From assembly GCA_029567705.1 (NCBI GenBank), contig JAKPXC010000108.1, positions 1 to 42,749 of the forward strand: a stretch of 42,749 bases of DNA. The letters are read 5' to 3'. Of this stretch, positions 1-7,745 are shown one piece after another (the first letter of the stretch is position 1; each line of letters begins with the position of its first letter). The DNA comes from Candidatus Cloacimonadota bacterium. Lineage in GTDB: Bacteria; Cloacimonadota; Cloacimonadia; Cloacimonadales; Cloacimonadaceae. A program made the position numbers and the translations under genes. The notes beneath the pieces were generated by a model, which did not search any database, was not told the DNA's origin, and saw only the letters and a program-made list of their open reading frames with translations.

Positions 1-123
1 GTAAGACCGTCGTGCAACGACCTGGTAAACCTCATGCGTAAAGAACTAATGAGTGATCAAGAACTGCAGAAAACCATAAACATCAACCTAAACTTGGGAA
101 CTGCTATGTCCGTAAACCAGTAG
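1..123 (+). CDS. C-terminal end of an unidentified protein (partial)
   Basis: Frame 1 is open from the window edge to a TAG at 121-123, giving about 40 residues that end in NLGTAMSVNQ. The other two forward frames contain stops. A strong palindrome follows 20 bases after the stop, as expected at a gene end. The fragment has no motif I recognise, so the product is unknown and even its coding status is uncertain. Confidence 0.4.
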   Translation, partial: VRPSCNDLVNLMRKELMSDQELQKTININLNLGTAMSVNQ

Positions 124-142
124 TTAATGTCCAAACTCCAGA

Positions 143-177
143 CCCCTGCCCAGAGAGCACAGCTCTCTGGGCAGGGG
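143..177. repeat. 15-bp perfect palindrome, possible terminator
   Basis: The arms 143-157 and 163-177 are perfectly complementary over 15 bp around the five-base loop CACAG. No T-run follows, so it is a poor classical terminator for the preceding gene end. The core GAGAG-CACAG-CTCTC is shared with the palindrome at 42144-42192, which points to a dispersed palindromic repeat family. Confidence 0.7.
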
Positions 178-268
178 TAAGGTTCTTATGGATGGATAAC
201 TAGTAGAGACCGTTGCACGTACGGCAATACATGGCGATTTTTGGGGTACTCCACCATACTTTACGCAG

Positions 269-354
269 CGTCATTCCTGCGAAGGCAGGAATCCATCACT
301 ATGTCTCTCAATCTATTAAACGCACTATGGATTCCTGCCTTCGCAGGAATGACG
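269..354. repeat. Nested inverted repeat of the ATTCCTGC type
   Basis: Bases 269-296 are the reverse complement of 327-354, separated by 30 bases. Each arm itself contains the smaller palindrome ATTCCTGC-GAAG-GCAGGAAT. This nested architecture is typical of short palindromic repeats (REP/MITE-like) scattered between genes in many bacteria. Confidence 0.75.
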
Positions 355-451
355 GCGCATGGACACTGGGTATCAGTGTGTAGAAATCTTCTAAATACAA
401 GTTTCGATTGGCTTTGGACAATTATTCAACGCTCTTTAGTAGGACATGTTA

Positions 452-491
452 CGAGGAACATCGCTGCGCTACGCACCCTCGCTATGATCTG
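452..491 (+). repeat. Diverged copy of the right-end inverted repeat
   Basis: The 25 bases at 467-491 are identical to 42239-42263, and the preceding bases from 452 are a looser match. The same unit occurs inverted at 42076-42111, so this family is present at both ends of the window. Confidence 0.65.
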
Positions 492-680
492 GTGTATAGG
501 CAGGAATTGGGAGTATTTATCATGGAGAAGGGCCTCAGCTTCACTCCGTGCTGGATGTAAGTCCAACATGGCGTCTAGATATGGTCTATACTCTTATAGT
601 TGGGAATGCCATGTTGAACTCCGACAAGCCGAGATATCCTACGTGCCAAGAAATCCAACCATTAGAGAGGAAAATAGTTA

Positions 681-686
681 TTGACA
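681..686 (+). promoter_or_regulatory. Candidate -35 box TTGACA
   Basis: A consensus TTGACA lies 54 bases before the start of the exported-protein gene at 740. No good -10 hexamer is visible at the usual 16-18 base spacing, so only the -35 element is called. Confidence 0.3.
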
Positions 687-739
687 ATCATTTTAACTAT
701 TGCGGGAATGATAAAGTCATAAAAGTTAGGAGTTGAAAG

Positions 740-1513
740 ATGGACAAATGCCGTTTCACAGTACTTGTATCATGTATCCTTCTGTTGAGCTGGTGCACGA
801 TGGGGTGGGCTACCGCTGATGAAGAAGAATCTCAATCTGAATATGAAGCACAAAGGGATATGCTTGCTTATGTGCAATCAACTTTTCCTTATCGATTTGG
901 CAGCGATCTGCAAGCCGGGGATTTTGTTCAATACGAGATTTCTGATCACCATTCACAGGGAGAGGAACCCGAACAATGCAGCTTGATGGTGCAGGAGCGA
1001 AATGGCATTGTTGTTACTGTCATGGAGCAATTTGAAGGAAACACGCTATATTACCGAATAGATCTTCAGAGTAACATCTTGCTGGAGTATTGGGGATTTG
1101 ATGAGGATGGGATCGAGCAAAGGCCAGCATTGCTTTCGTCTTCAGAAGTGGAAACCAGAATGCAGACTATAAAGAGTCAAAACTTCGGAACAAGTACTCA
1201 CACATTACCGCAAAGCATCTCAAAACCTCTGTTTACGAGTTTGGCTCAAAGGGAGACCTTCTCGACTGGAAGATCAAGCATTGATTGTCTGGTGAGAGCT
1301 CTTGATATCCCGGTTGTGGAAGGCATTACCCCTCAGGTCAGACAAGCTGTGCAGGAACTAAGCAAAGTCTATTTCTCGGAATCGGTGCCCAAACTCTTGC
1401 CTGCCAAATTTATGGCTGTTTATCTGGATAATCCTGAGCTTTTTGAAGGTAATGCAGGTCTGGTGAAACAAAGTAAATACCAAGTAAGTGATTTTTATAG
1501 AGTTGACAGGTAG
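740..1513 (+). CDS. Exported protein of unknown function
   Basis: This 257-residue protein starts at ATG 740 behind AGGAG. Residues 1-26 form a Sec-type signal peptide: Lys and Arg near the start, a hydrophobic stretch (FTVLVSCILLLSWC), then a probable cut near GWA-TA. The mature part is polar and acidic with no recognised domain. The gene is followed nine bases later by a lipoprotein gene with its own strong Shine-Dalgarno sequence, so the two are probably co-transcribed and act in the envelope. Function cannot be assigned from sequence. Confidence 0.7.
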   Translation: MDKCRFTVLVSCILLLSWCTMGWATADEEESQSEYEAQRDMLAYVQSTFPYRFGSDLQAGDFVQYEISDHHSQGEEPEQCSLMVQERNGIVVTVMEQFEGNTLYYRIDLQSNILLEYWGFDEDGIEQRPALLSSSEVETRMQTIKSQNFGTSTHTLPQSISKPLFTSLAQRETFSTGRSSIDCLVRALDIPVVEGITPQVRQAVQELSKVYFSESVPKLLPAKFMAVYLDNPELFEGNAGLVKQSKYQVSDFYRVDR

Positions 1514-1522
1514 GAGGAAGAG

Positions 1523-2653
1523 ATGAAAAGCTTATTTTATATAGCAGTGTTAATGGGTCTGGCGTTATTGTTGGGATCATGTTGGCCGACTGAACCAGAA
1601 TATCCGCGTCCTGAGCCCTGGCTTTGCAGCATCAATGCAGATGGAACAGGTTTCAGAAAAATCATGAAATCACCTTTCAACACCCCTGGATTAGTGGACA
1701 TCTACATGACCAAGGACAATCGGATCATCTTCTATGGGAGCAAGCTCTGGATCTCGGAGACAGATACGATCAGGGTTGAACAGATTACACCGGATAATCT
1801 TGTCTTGTTCGATAAACCTCAGCTTGAATTTACAAGAGATGGTGGCACGGCCTATTTTGACGCAAGCAGAGATATTTATAAACTTAAACTGTCCACCGGT
1901 GAGGTGTTCAAAATCACAGAAACGCCGGTTAACTATAGATATGCAGAACCGTTATTATCTGATGATGAGCAATGTATAACCATGAGATCATACCCATGTA
2001 AAGGGAGAGAGTCAGGAATTGTTGGAGCTTACATAGACTTACGAGATAACGTCCTAAAATACATATATTCAAATATGTGGTTTCCAGCATCGTATAAAAC
2101 AATGCTAATGACCACATTGAATAGAATGATCCTTGAGAACAGGGACGGCTTAGGAAGCGTCAGCTTGGAGGACTCTACCTATACTCTGCATTTATCTTAT
2201 CTGCCAAGCTATAAAAATATGTTTGAAACAAGCGCTGACCAACGCTATCTGATTACTAAATATATTCAATCAACCAAGTCCTACGCTATGGCTATAGATC
2301 TCCAAAACTACGCTCGTTATAATCTCGGTTATGTGAATGAGCATTACTCGCGAAGCCCGATCAAGACCTGTAAAGATGCAAACCTCGTATTTTATTTTGA
2401 TGATCAGCAGATTTACAGATACGATCTGGACACTCACCAGAAGAGCATTGTTATAGGATCAAATGCGGGAGTTGACGTGTGCAGTATTATCATGCTTGCC
2501 CCCACTTGGGATGGCTCTAAAGTATACTTCTATGCCGATATATTAAAGAATTTAGGAGGACTCGATGAAACAATGAGATATTGCGCTGGTATGTGTGATG
2601 TTATTGATTATTATGTCCACAGAATGGCTGTTTGCCGTGGCTTTACATATTGA
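1523..2653 (+). CDS. Lipoprotein with TolB-like beta-propeller character
   Basis: This 376-residue protein has a type II signal peptide with lipobox LLLGSC, so lipidation is expected at Cys20. The phrase SINADGTGFRKI just after the signal resembles the repeat start of TolB/PD40-type propellers, where a value and its residue are reported per blade. Further weak blades (YFDASRDIYKLKLSTGEVFKIT) follow. The start at 1523 is set by GGAGGAAGAG just upstream. The Cys-containing C-terminus is not obviously propeller. A strong terminator overlaps the stop. It is probably an envelope-anchored propeller; its partner is unknown. Confidence 0.7.
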   Translation: MKSLFYIAVLMGLALLLGSCWPTEPEYPRPEPWLCSINADGTGFRKIMKSPFNTPGLVDIYMTKDNRIIFYGSKLWISETDTIRVEQITPDNLVLFDKPQLEFTRDGGTAYFDASRDIYKLKLSTGEVFKITETPVNYRYAEPLLSDDEQCITMRSYPCKGRESGIVGAYIDLRDNVLKYIYSNMWFPASYKTMLMTTLNRMILENRDGLGSVSLEDSTYTLHLSYLPSYKNMFETSADQRYLITKYIQSTKSYAMAIDLQNYARYNLGYVNEHYSRSPIKTCKDANLVFYFDDQQIYRYDLDTHQKSIVIGSNAGVDVCSIIMLAPTWDGSKVYFYADILKNLGGLDETMRYCAGMCDVIDYYVHRMAVCRGFTY

Positions 2654-2690
2654 AAAGAAGCCCTGAGAGATCGGGGCTTCTTTTATTTTG
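2653..2690 (+). terminator. Rho-independent terminator
   Basis: Arms 2653-2663 and 2674-2684 form an 11-bp stem (AAAAGAAGCCC / GGGCTTCTTTT) with a 10-base loop. The stem runs into a T-rich tail to 2689. It overlaps the stop of the TolB-like lipoprotein gene and ends that unit. Confidence 0.85.
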
Positions 2691-3101
2691 GGGGGGCGAT
2701 CGTCTGACTTGTCTTCAGGTTTATCCCACCTTGAGCGTCTGATCTGAAAGAATATCTGTTCCAATAAACTCCTGAAAAATAGTAAGTTCTGCGCCTGAGG
2801 AAAAGATTCCACAGAAAAGTGTCCAAATTCGGAGGAAAGTGTCCACGTATAAATAGTAGAGGGAGCCATATCTTTGGTTCTTTCAAGCAGTGGAAAGCAG
2901 GATATTCCGATACTATATATTGGGATAAGGGGCACTTCGTGGGTTAAGCCGTTCCTGAGGTTCCTTATCTATGGTTTATTGGCTGAAACATAGGGTGGAC
3001 TTTGTGCTTGACACAATAGCAGCACTATTTTAGACTGCCGGAGAGTGTTCTTTTAGGTGCTGTGGAGATGGATTGCTCATGAATAAGTAAAGGATTAAAA
3101 A
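2691..3101. other. Gene-free stretch with a short direct repeat
   Basis: No supportable gene is visible. The AAAGTGTCCA-type direct repeats at 2814-2845 resemble tandem terminal repeats of insertion sequences and may be a remnant. The end of the stretch carries the candidate hutU promoter. The minus-strand open frame at 2552-2935 runs through the terminator and was not accepted. Confidence 0.5.
3008..3036 (+). promoter_or_regulatory. Candidate promoter for the hutU-to-GPP34 array
   Basis: TTGACA at 3008-3013 is followed by a 17-base spacer and TAGACT at 3031-3036, which matches the -10 consensus at four of six positions. The start codon is 65 bases downstream. This is the best-spaced candidate promoter in the window. 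Confidence 0.45.
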
Positions 3102-5093
3102 ATGTCAGAGACAAAAAGAATTGGAATCTCGAGCGTGTTACCGCCCGATCCCGTTTTTGAACCCGGTATCCGCAGGGCTCCGGATAGAGGTTTGAATCTG
3201 AGCCCCGCCGAAATGATTCAAGCTGTCAAGAATGCTCTGCGCTACATACCTAAGGAGCTTCACGAGAAGCTGGCTCCGGAGTTTATGCAGGAATTGAAGA
3301 CTATGGGGCGCATCTACGGTTACCGCTTCCGTCCCCAGGGAAGAATCTACGGCAAGCCAATAGATGAGTATGAAGGCACTACAGCCGGTCGTGCCTTGCA
3401 GGTGATGATAGACAATAATCTGGATTTTGATATTGCTCTCTATCCTTACGAATTGGTTACCTACGGAGAGACCGGGCAGGTTTGTCAGAACTGGATGCAA
3501 TACAGATTGATCATGCAGTATCTCAGTGTGATTCGTGATGATCAAACCCTGGTAGTATCCTCCGGGCATCCATTAGGACTCTTTCCTTCCAGACCGGAAT
3601 CTCCCCGGGTAATCTCCACCAATGGACTGGTCGTGGGTAAATGGGATAATCCCGATGATTTCAAGCGGCTTACTGCTTTGGGAGTGGCAAATTATGGACA
3701 AATGACAGCCGGGGGCTGGATGTACATCGGCCCGCAAGGTATTGTTCATGGCACCTATATCACGCTGCTCAATGCCGGTAGAAAGTATCTTGGAATACCT
3801 CAGGATAAAGACCTGAGCGGGATTCTCTTCATCTCCAGTGGTTTGGGAGGAATGAGCGGTGCTCAATCCAAAGCCGTGGAGATAGCCGGAGGCATCGGAG
3901 TGATAGCCGAGGTGGACTACAGCCGGATTCAGACCCGGCACAGCCAGGGCTGGGTATCCAAAGTTTCCGATAAACTGGATGAAATCTTTGGCTGGGTGGA
4001 TGAATATCGGATAAGCGGCAAGCCAGTTTCCATAGCCTATCATGGCAATATTGTTGATCTGCTGGAATATGTAGATCGGCACGATATCAAGGCGGAATTG
4101 ATCTCGGATCAGACCTCCTGCCATGCCGTCTACGAGGGAGGATACACTCCCGCTGGGCTCAGTTTTGAGCAGGGCAGAGAACTGATCGCTCATGATCTTT
4201 CAACCTTTAAAACCAAAGTGGATGAATCCCTCAGGCGTCATTACCGGGTGATCAAGAGCCTCACGCACAAGGGCTCGTATTTCTGGGATTATGGCAATAG
4301 CTTTATGGCTTCCATCTTTGATGCTGGTGTGTCGGAGATTGCTATTAATGGTGTAAACACAAATGATGGCTTTATCTGGCCTTCCTATGTGGAAGATATC
4401 ATGGGGCCGCTATGTTTCGATTATGGCTATGGTCCCTTCCGCTGGGTTTGTCTCTCTCGAAAAGATGAAGATCTGCACAAGACGGATATGGCTGCCAAAG
4501 CTCTGATAGATCCCAATCGTAACGCTATGGACAGAGATAACTATCATTGGATCAGCAGTGCCGAAGAGAATAAGCTGGTGGTGGGCACCAAGGCCAGAAT
4601 ATTGTATGCCGATGAAGAAGGTAGAGTTCGGATAGCTCTCAAGTTTAATGAGATGATTCGCAAGGGAGAAATCGGCCCGGTGATGCTGGGACGTGATCAC
4701 CACGATGTTTCCGGCACGGATTCACCCTTCCGGGAAACTGCCAATATCAAAGATGGTTCCAACCTCATGGCTGATATGGCTACGCATTGTTTTGCCGGCA
4801 ATGTGGCCAGAGGGATGAGCCTGGTGGTGCTTTCCAATGGGGGAGGAGTGGGGATAGGACGCTCCATCAATGGCGGTAACGGTATTGTTCTGGATGGCAG
4901 TGAACGAATGGATAATGTGGTGCGGTCTGCCCTGTCCTGGGATGTGATGGGCGGAGTGGCTCGCAGAAACTGGGCACGGAATCCCAATTCTGTGAAAACC
5001 GTTCAAGACTGGAACCATAAACATGAAGAAGAAGGACACATCACTGTTCCCGAACCGATCGACGAGCAGTGGCTTAAATCCATATTCGAGTGA
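3102..5093 (+). CDS. hutU: Urocanate hydratase
   Basis: Urocanase converts urocanate to imidazolonepropionate in histidine degradation, using tightly bound NAD+ as an electrophile. The 663-residue protein shows family blocks throughout: SSGLGGMSGAQ (NAD-binding glycine loop), DQTSCHAVYEGGY, GPLCFDYGYGPFRW with the conserved Cys at residue 438, MLGRDHHD and GGGVGIGRS. Its length matches the longer urocanase form (about 660-680 residues, as in animals) rather than the roughly 555-residue enteric type. The start follows an AAAGGA sequence. No other hut gene is nearby; the next gene begins eight bases after the stop. Identity is secure; the operon context is odd. Confidence 0.95.
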   Translation: MSETKRIGISSVLPPDPVFEPGIRRAPDRGLNLSPAEMIQAVKNALRYIPKELHEKLAPEFMQELKTMGRIYGYRFRPQGRIYGKPIDEYEGTTAGRALQVMIDNNLDFDIALYPYELVTYGETGQVCQNWMQYRLIMQYLSVIRDDQTLVVSSGHPLGLFPSRPESPRVISTNGLVVGKWDNPDDFKRLTALGVANYGQMTAGGWMYIGPQGIVHGTYITLLNAGRKYLGIPQDKDLSGILFISSGLGGMSGAQSKAVEIAGGIGVIAEVDYSRIQTRHSQGWVSKVSDKLDEIFGWVDEYRISGKPVSIAYHGNIVDLLEYVDRHDIKAELISDQTSCHAVYEGGYTPAGLSFEQGRELIAHDLSTFKTKVDESLRRHYRVIKSLTHKGSYFWDYGNSFMASIFDAGVSEIAINGVNTNDGFIWPSYVEDIMGPLCFDYGYGPFRWVCLSRKDEDLHKTDMAAKALIDPNRNAMDRDNYHWISSAEENKLVVGTKARILYADEEGRVRIALKFNEMIRKGEIGPVMLGRDHHDVSGTDSPFRETANIKDGSNLMADMATHCFAGNVARGMSLVVLSNGGGVGIGRSINGGNGIVLDGSERMDNVVRSALSWDVMGGVARRNWARNPNSVKTVQDWNHKHEEEGHITVPEPIDEQWLKSIFE

Positions 5094-5101
5094 GGAGCAG
5101 T

Positions 5102-6463
5102 ATGCAGAATCAGTTTAGCAAATTGATGAAGTCAGAAGGTCTCGATGAAGCCTTGATACGCACTTTCGGCTCATATTACGACAGCTTTGCAGCCGGAGAA
5201 AAGGGAATGATAGCTTCCGGAGAGATCCGGCCTCCATCTGTGGATAATCTGGTGGATTACAACCAGATCAAGGACCTTGCCAGAACTGATATCTTGAAGA
5301 AAGTTGTGGTGATAAAGCTCAATGGCGGCTTGGGAACCTCCATGGGATTAACTCAGGCCAAATCTCTGCTTCCTGTCAAAGGCAATATGAACTTTCTGGA
5401 TATCATTTCACGGCAGGTGCTCACTCTTCGGGCGCAAAGCGGTTATGATGTTCTGCTCTTGCTGATGAATAGTTATGTGACCGAGGAAGACACTCTGAAA
5501 TACTTAAGCAAGTACCCCGATCTGAGCAAACAAAACATCCCTATCTCTTTTGTGCAAAACAAATTCCCCAGGATACGACAGGATAATCTGCAGCCCTATG
5601 AATCCAGTGATAAGGATAAGGGCTGGAATCCTCCCGGGCATGGGGATCTCTATGCATCGATCAGTAAGGATCATCTGCTGGATAGGTTGATTGATCAAGG
5701 TTATAGATATGCTTTTGTATCCAATGCAGATAATCTGGGCGCAACGATCGATACAGCCATTCCGAACTATATGGAGAAGAATGATCTGAGCTTCCTGATG
5801 GAGGTTTGCGACCGTAGCGTCAACGATAAAAAGGGCGGTCATCTCTGTGAGGATAAAACGGGGCAATTGCTGCTTCGGGAGATAGCTCAGTGTCCGCCGG
5901 AGGATCTGGAGCAGTTTCAGGATATAAACTACTACCGGTATTTCAATACCAATAACCTCTGGATAGACCTGAAGGCATTACAGTGGCAGCTTATCTCCGG
6001 AGATGGAGTGCTGCTGCTACCGCTGATTGTAAATCCCAAAGTGGTGGATGGTACCCCGGTGTATCAATTGGAGACGGCGATGGGCTCTGCAATTAGTGTG
6101 TTTGGCAAATCCAAAGCGCTGGTAGTGCCAAGATCCCGTTTTGCTCCGGTGAAAAAGACGAGCGATCTGCTGGCGATTTGGTCTGATCTCTATGAACTGA
6201 ACGATCAGTATCAGATTGTACTTAAGCGGGGTGTAAACGCTGTTCCGAAGCTGGAACTGGATGATCGCTTCTATGGCAAGATCGAGCAGATGAGAGCTCG
6301 TTTTTCCAAGGGTGTGCCCTCTCTGGTGGCATGTTCTGAGCTCAAGCTGGAAGGCGATATCAGTTTTGAGGATGAGGTGATCTGTGAGGGCAGGGTTCAG
6401 GTGATAGCCGCCGGCCCCAGCGTTATCAAGAAAGGAGTCATTAGTGGACAGATCAATCTGTAG
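5102..6463 (+). CDS. UTP-glucose-1-phosphate uridylyltransferase, UGP2-type
   Basis: The enzyme makes UDP-glucose from UTP and glucose-1-phosphate for glycan and glycolipid synthesis. Near residue 75 it has KLNGGLGTSMGL, the nucleotide-binding loop of the eukaryote-like UDPGP family, followed by AKSLLPVK, NPPGHGDLY, FVSNADNLGA and FNTNNLWIDL. This differs from the GalU family. I chose ATG 5102 because GAGGAG sits just before it; an in-frame GTG at 5090 overlaps the hutU stop and lacks such a site. The length of 453 residues fits the family. The MCE gene starts 12 bases after its stop. Confidence 0.9.
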   Translation: MQNQFSKLMKSEGLDEALIRTFGSYYDSFAAGEKGMIASGEIRPPSVDNLVDYNQIKDLARTDILKKVVVIKLNGGLGTSMGLTQAKSLLPVKGNMNFLDIISRQVLTLRAQSGYDVLLLLMNSYVTEEDTLKYLSKYPDLSKQNIPISFVQNKFPRIRQDNLQPYESSDKDKGWNPPGHGDLYASISKDHLLDRLIDQGYRYAFVSNADNLGATIDTAIPNYMEKNDLSFLMEVCDRSVNDKKGGHLCEDKTGQLLLREIAQCPPEDLEQFQDINYYRYFNTNNLWIDLKALQWQLISGDGVLLLPLIVNPKVVDGTPVYQLETAMGSAISVFGKSKALVVPRSRFAPVKKTSDLLAIWSDLYELNDQYQIVLKRGVNAVPKLELDDRFYGKIEQMRARFSKGVPSLVACSELKLEGDISFEDEVICEGRVQVIAAGPSVIKKGVISGQINL

Positions 6464-6475
6464 TGGAGATAGCTT

Positions 6476-7741
6476 ATGGTTAGCCGAGCGGTAAAGGTCC
6501 GGCTCGGGATCTTTCTGAGCATAGGTCTGATTCTGGGCTTGATCTTCGTGATTGCCGTGGCGGGGGATAAACTCTTGGATAAACGGGATATCTACTATGT
6601 GGAGTTTGAGAACTTCTCCGTATCCGGCCTGCAGGTGGGAGGGGAAGTTCGCTACAATGGTATCATGGTGGGACGGGTTGAGGCCATCAAGATCAATCCC
6701 AAGGACATCACCAAGATCATACTCACTTTGTCTCTGGATAAAGGCACTCCCATCAAAGAAGATACTGGAGCCGTGCTGATCTTTGTGGGTATCACCGGAG
6801 TGAAAGCTGTCGAGCTGAAAGGCGGGACCAATGCCTCACCGATGCTGAAACAGGGAGGCTATATCAAGGCCGGCACAACCATGCTGGATAGTATATCCGA
6901 TAAAGCCGGCTCCATTGCGGATAAGATTGACGAACTAACTGCCAACCTGAACAGCATGACCAATGAAGAAAACCGCAGAAACTTGGCTGAGATCTTGAAT
7001 CAAACCAGTCTCCTGATCCGTGATACCAGGCAGAATCTAACCCAGACTGTAAGCTCCATCACCACAATCTCAGAGAACGCTGCCCAAATCACGGGAGAAG
7101 CCAGCGAGAAATTTGGCCAATTGGCTGATCAACTCAGCTTGAGCATGAATGAGCTGACCAGCTCTTCAACCCAGTCTATTGAGACGATTTCCGGTTCTGC
7201 TGCAACGGCTCTGGATAGTATCAGCCTTACCACCAGGGCAAGTATTGAGCTTCTGGCCAGAAGCCTGACCAGGGACGTGGAAAGCCTGACCATGAATTTG
7301 AACGAAAGTATAGATGAGATAACCAATCAGACAAACCTGCTGCTGGCAGATACAAGAACACAGGTGAACACCTTGGGCACTCACAGTGATGAGCTTATCT
7401 TGAGCACAACCCGTGATATTGCTACCCTCAGTGGCAGCATCAACAGCTCTCTGGAAAGAGTGAATCAGATCCTTATGTCGGAGGATTTTGACCGTATCCT
7501 CAGTAACATCGCTGTGCTATCAAATAAACTGAATGATATGGAGACCAGAGACCTGTTATCTGAGCTGACTCTCACGATAAACCGGGCGGGAAGCTTGATC
7601 GGCAACCTGGACAGAACGCTGATCCGTAGCCGGTCAAACATCTTTGAGACTCTGGAATCTCTGCGGGAAGCATCCGAGAATCTAAACGACTTCTCCCGGC
7701 AAATCTCGGACACACCTTCTATTCTCTTGAGAGGTAATTAG
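6476..7741 (+). CDS. MCE-domain lipid-transport protein (MlaD-like)
   Basis: MCE proteins are the substrate-binding or tunnel components of Mla-type lipid ABC transporters. One N-terminal membrane helix (residues about 8-30) anchors the protein in the inner membrane. A single MCE domain follows (about 38-115, with SGLQVGGEVRYNGIMVGRVEAI and ITGVKAVELKGG). The remaining roughly 270 residues are Ser/Thr/Leu-rich, probably alpha-helical with heptad character, like the helical needles of Mce1/PqiB/LetB-type proteins. The protein ends in DTPSILLRGN, reminiscent of MCE tails. It sits in order with an auxiliary lipoprotein, permease and ATPase. Confidence 0.9.
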   Translation: MVSRAVKVRLGIFLSIGLILGLIFVIAVAGDKLLDKRDIYYVEFENFSVSGLQVGGEVRYNGIMVGRVEAIKINPKDITKIILTLSLDKGTPIKEDTGAVLIFVGITGVKAVELKGGTNASPMLKQGGYIKAGTTMLDSISDKAGSIADKIDELTANLNSMTNEENRRNLAEILNQTSLLIRDTRQNLTQTVSSITTISENAAQITGEASEKFGQLADQLSLSMNELTSSSTQSIETISGSAATALDSISLTTRASIELLARSLTRDVESLTMNLNESIDEITNQTNLLLADTRTQVNTLGTHSDELILSTTRDIATLSGSINSSLERVNQILMSEDFDRILSNIAVLSNKLNDMETRDLLSELTLTINRAGSLIGNLDRTLIRSRSNIFETLESLREASENLNDFSRQISDTPSILLRGN

Positions 7742-7745
7742 TCCT

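Larger units (their letters stand above)
124..739. other. Gene-free repeat-rich intergenic stretch
   Basis: This stretch holds the palindrome at 143-177, the nested inverted repeat at 269-354 and a diverged copy of the right-end inverted repeat at 452-491. Open frames here run through the repeats, lack a convincing ribosome-binding site and have no family resemblance. The last 60 bases carry a candidate promoter for the next gene. Confidence 0.6.

Noticed and set aside
241-684. 147-codon open frame in the left intergenic stretch
   Set aside because: It begins at TTG, runs straight through the inverted repeat at 269-354 and has no ribosome-binding site.
2552-2935. 127-codon minus-strand open frame
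   Set aside because: It runs through the terminator at 2653-2690 into the end of the lipoprotein gene and has no recognisable product.
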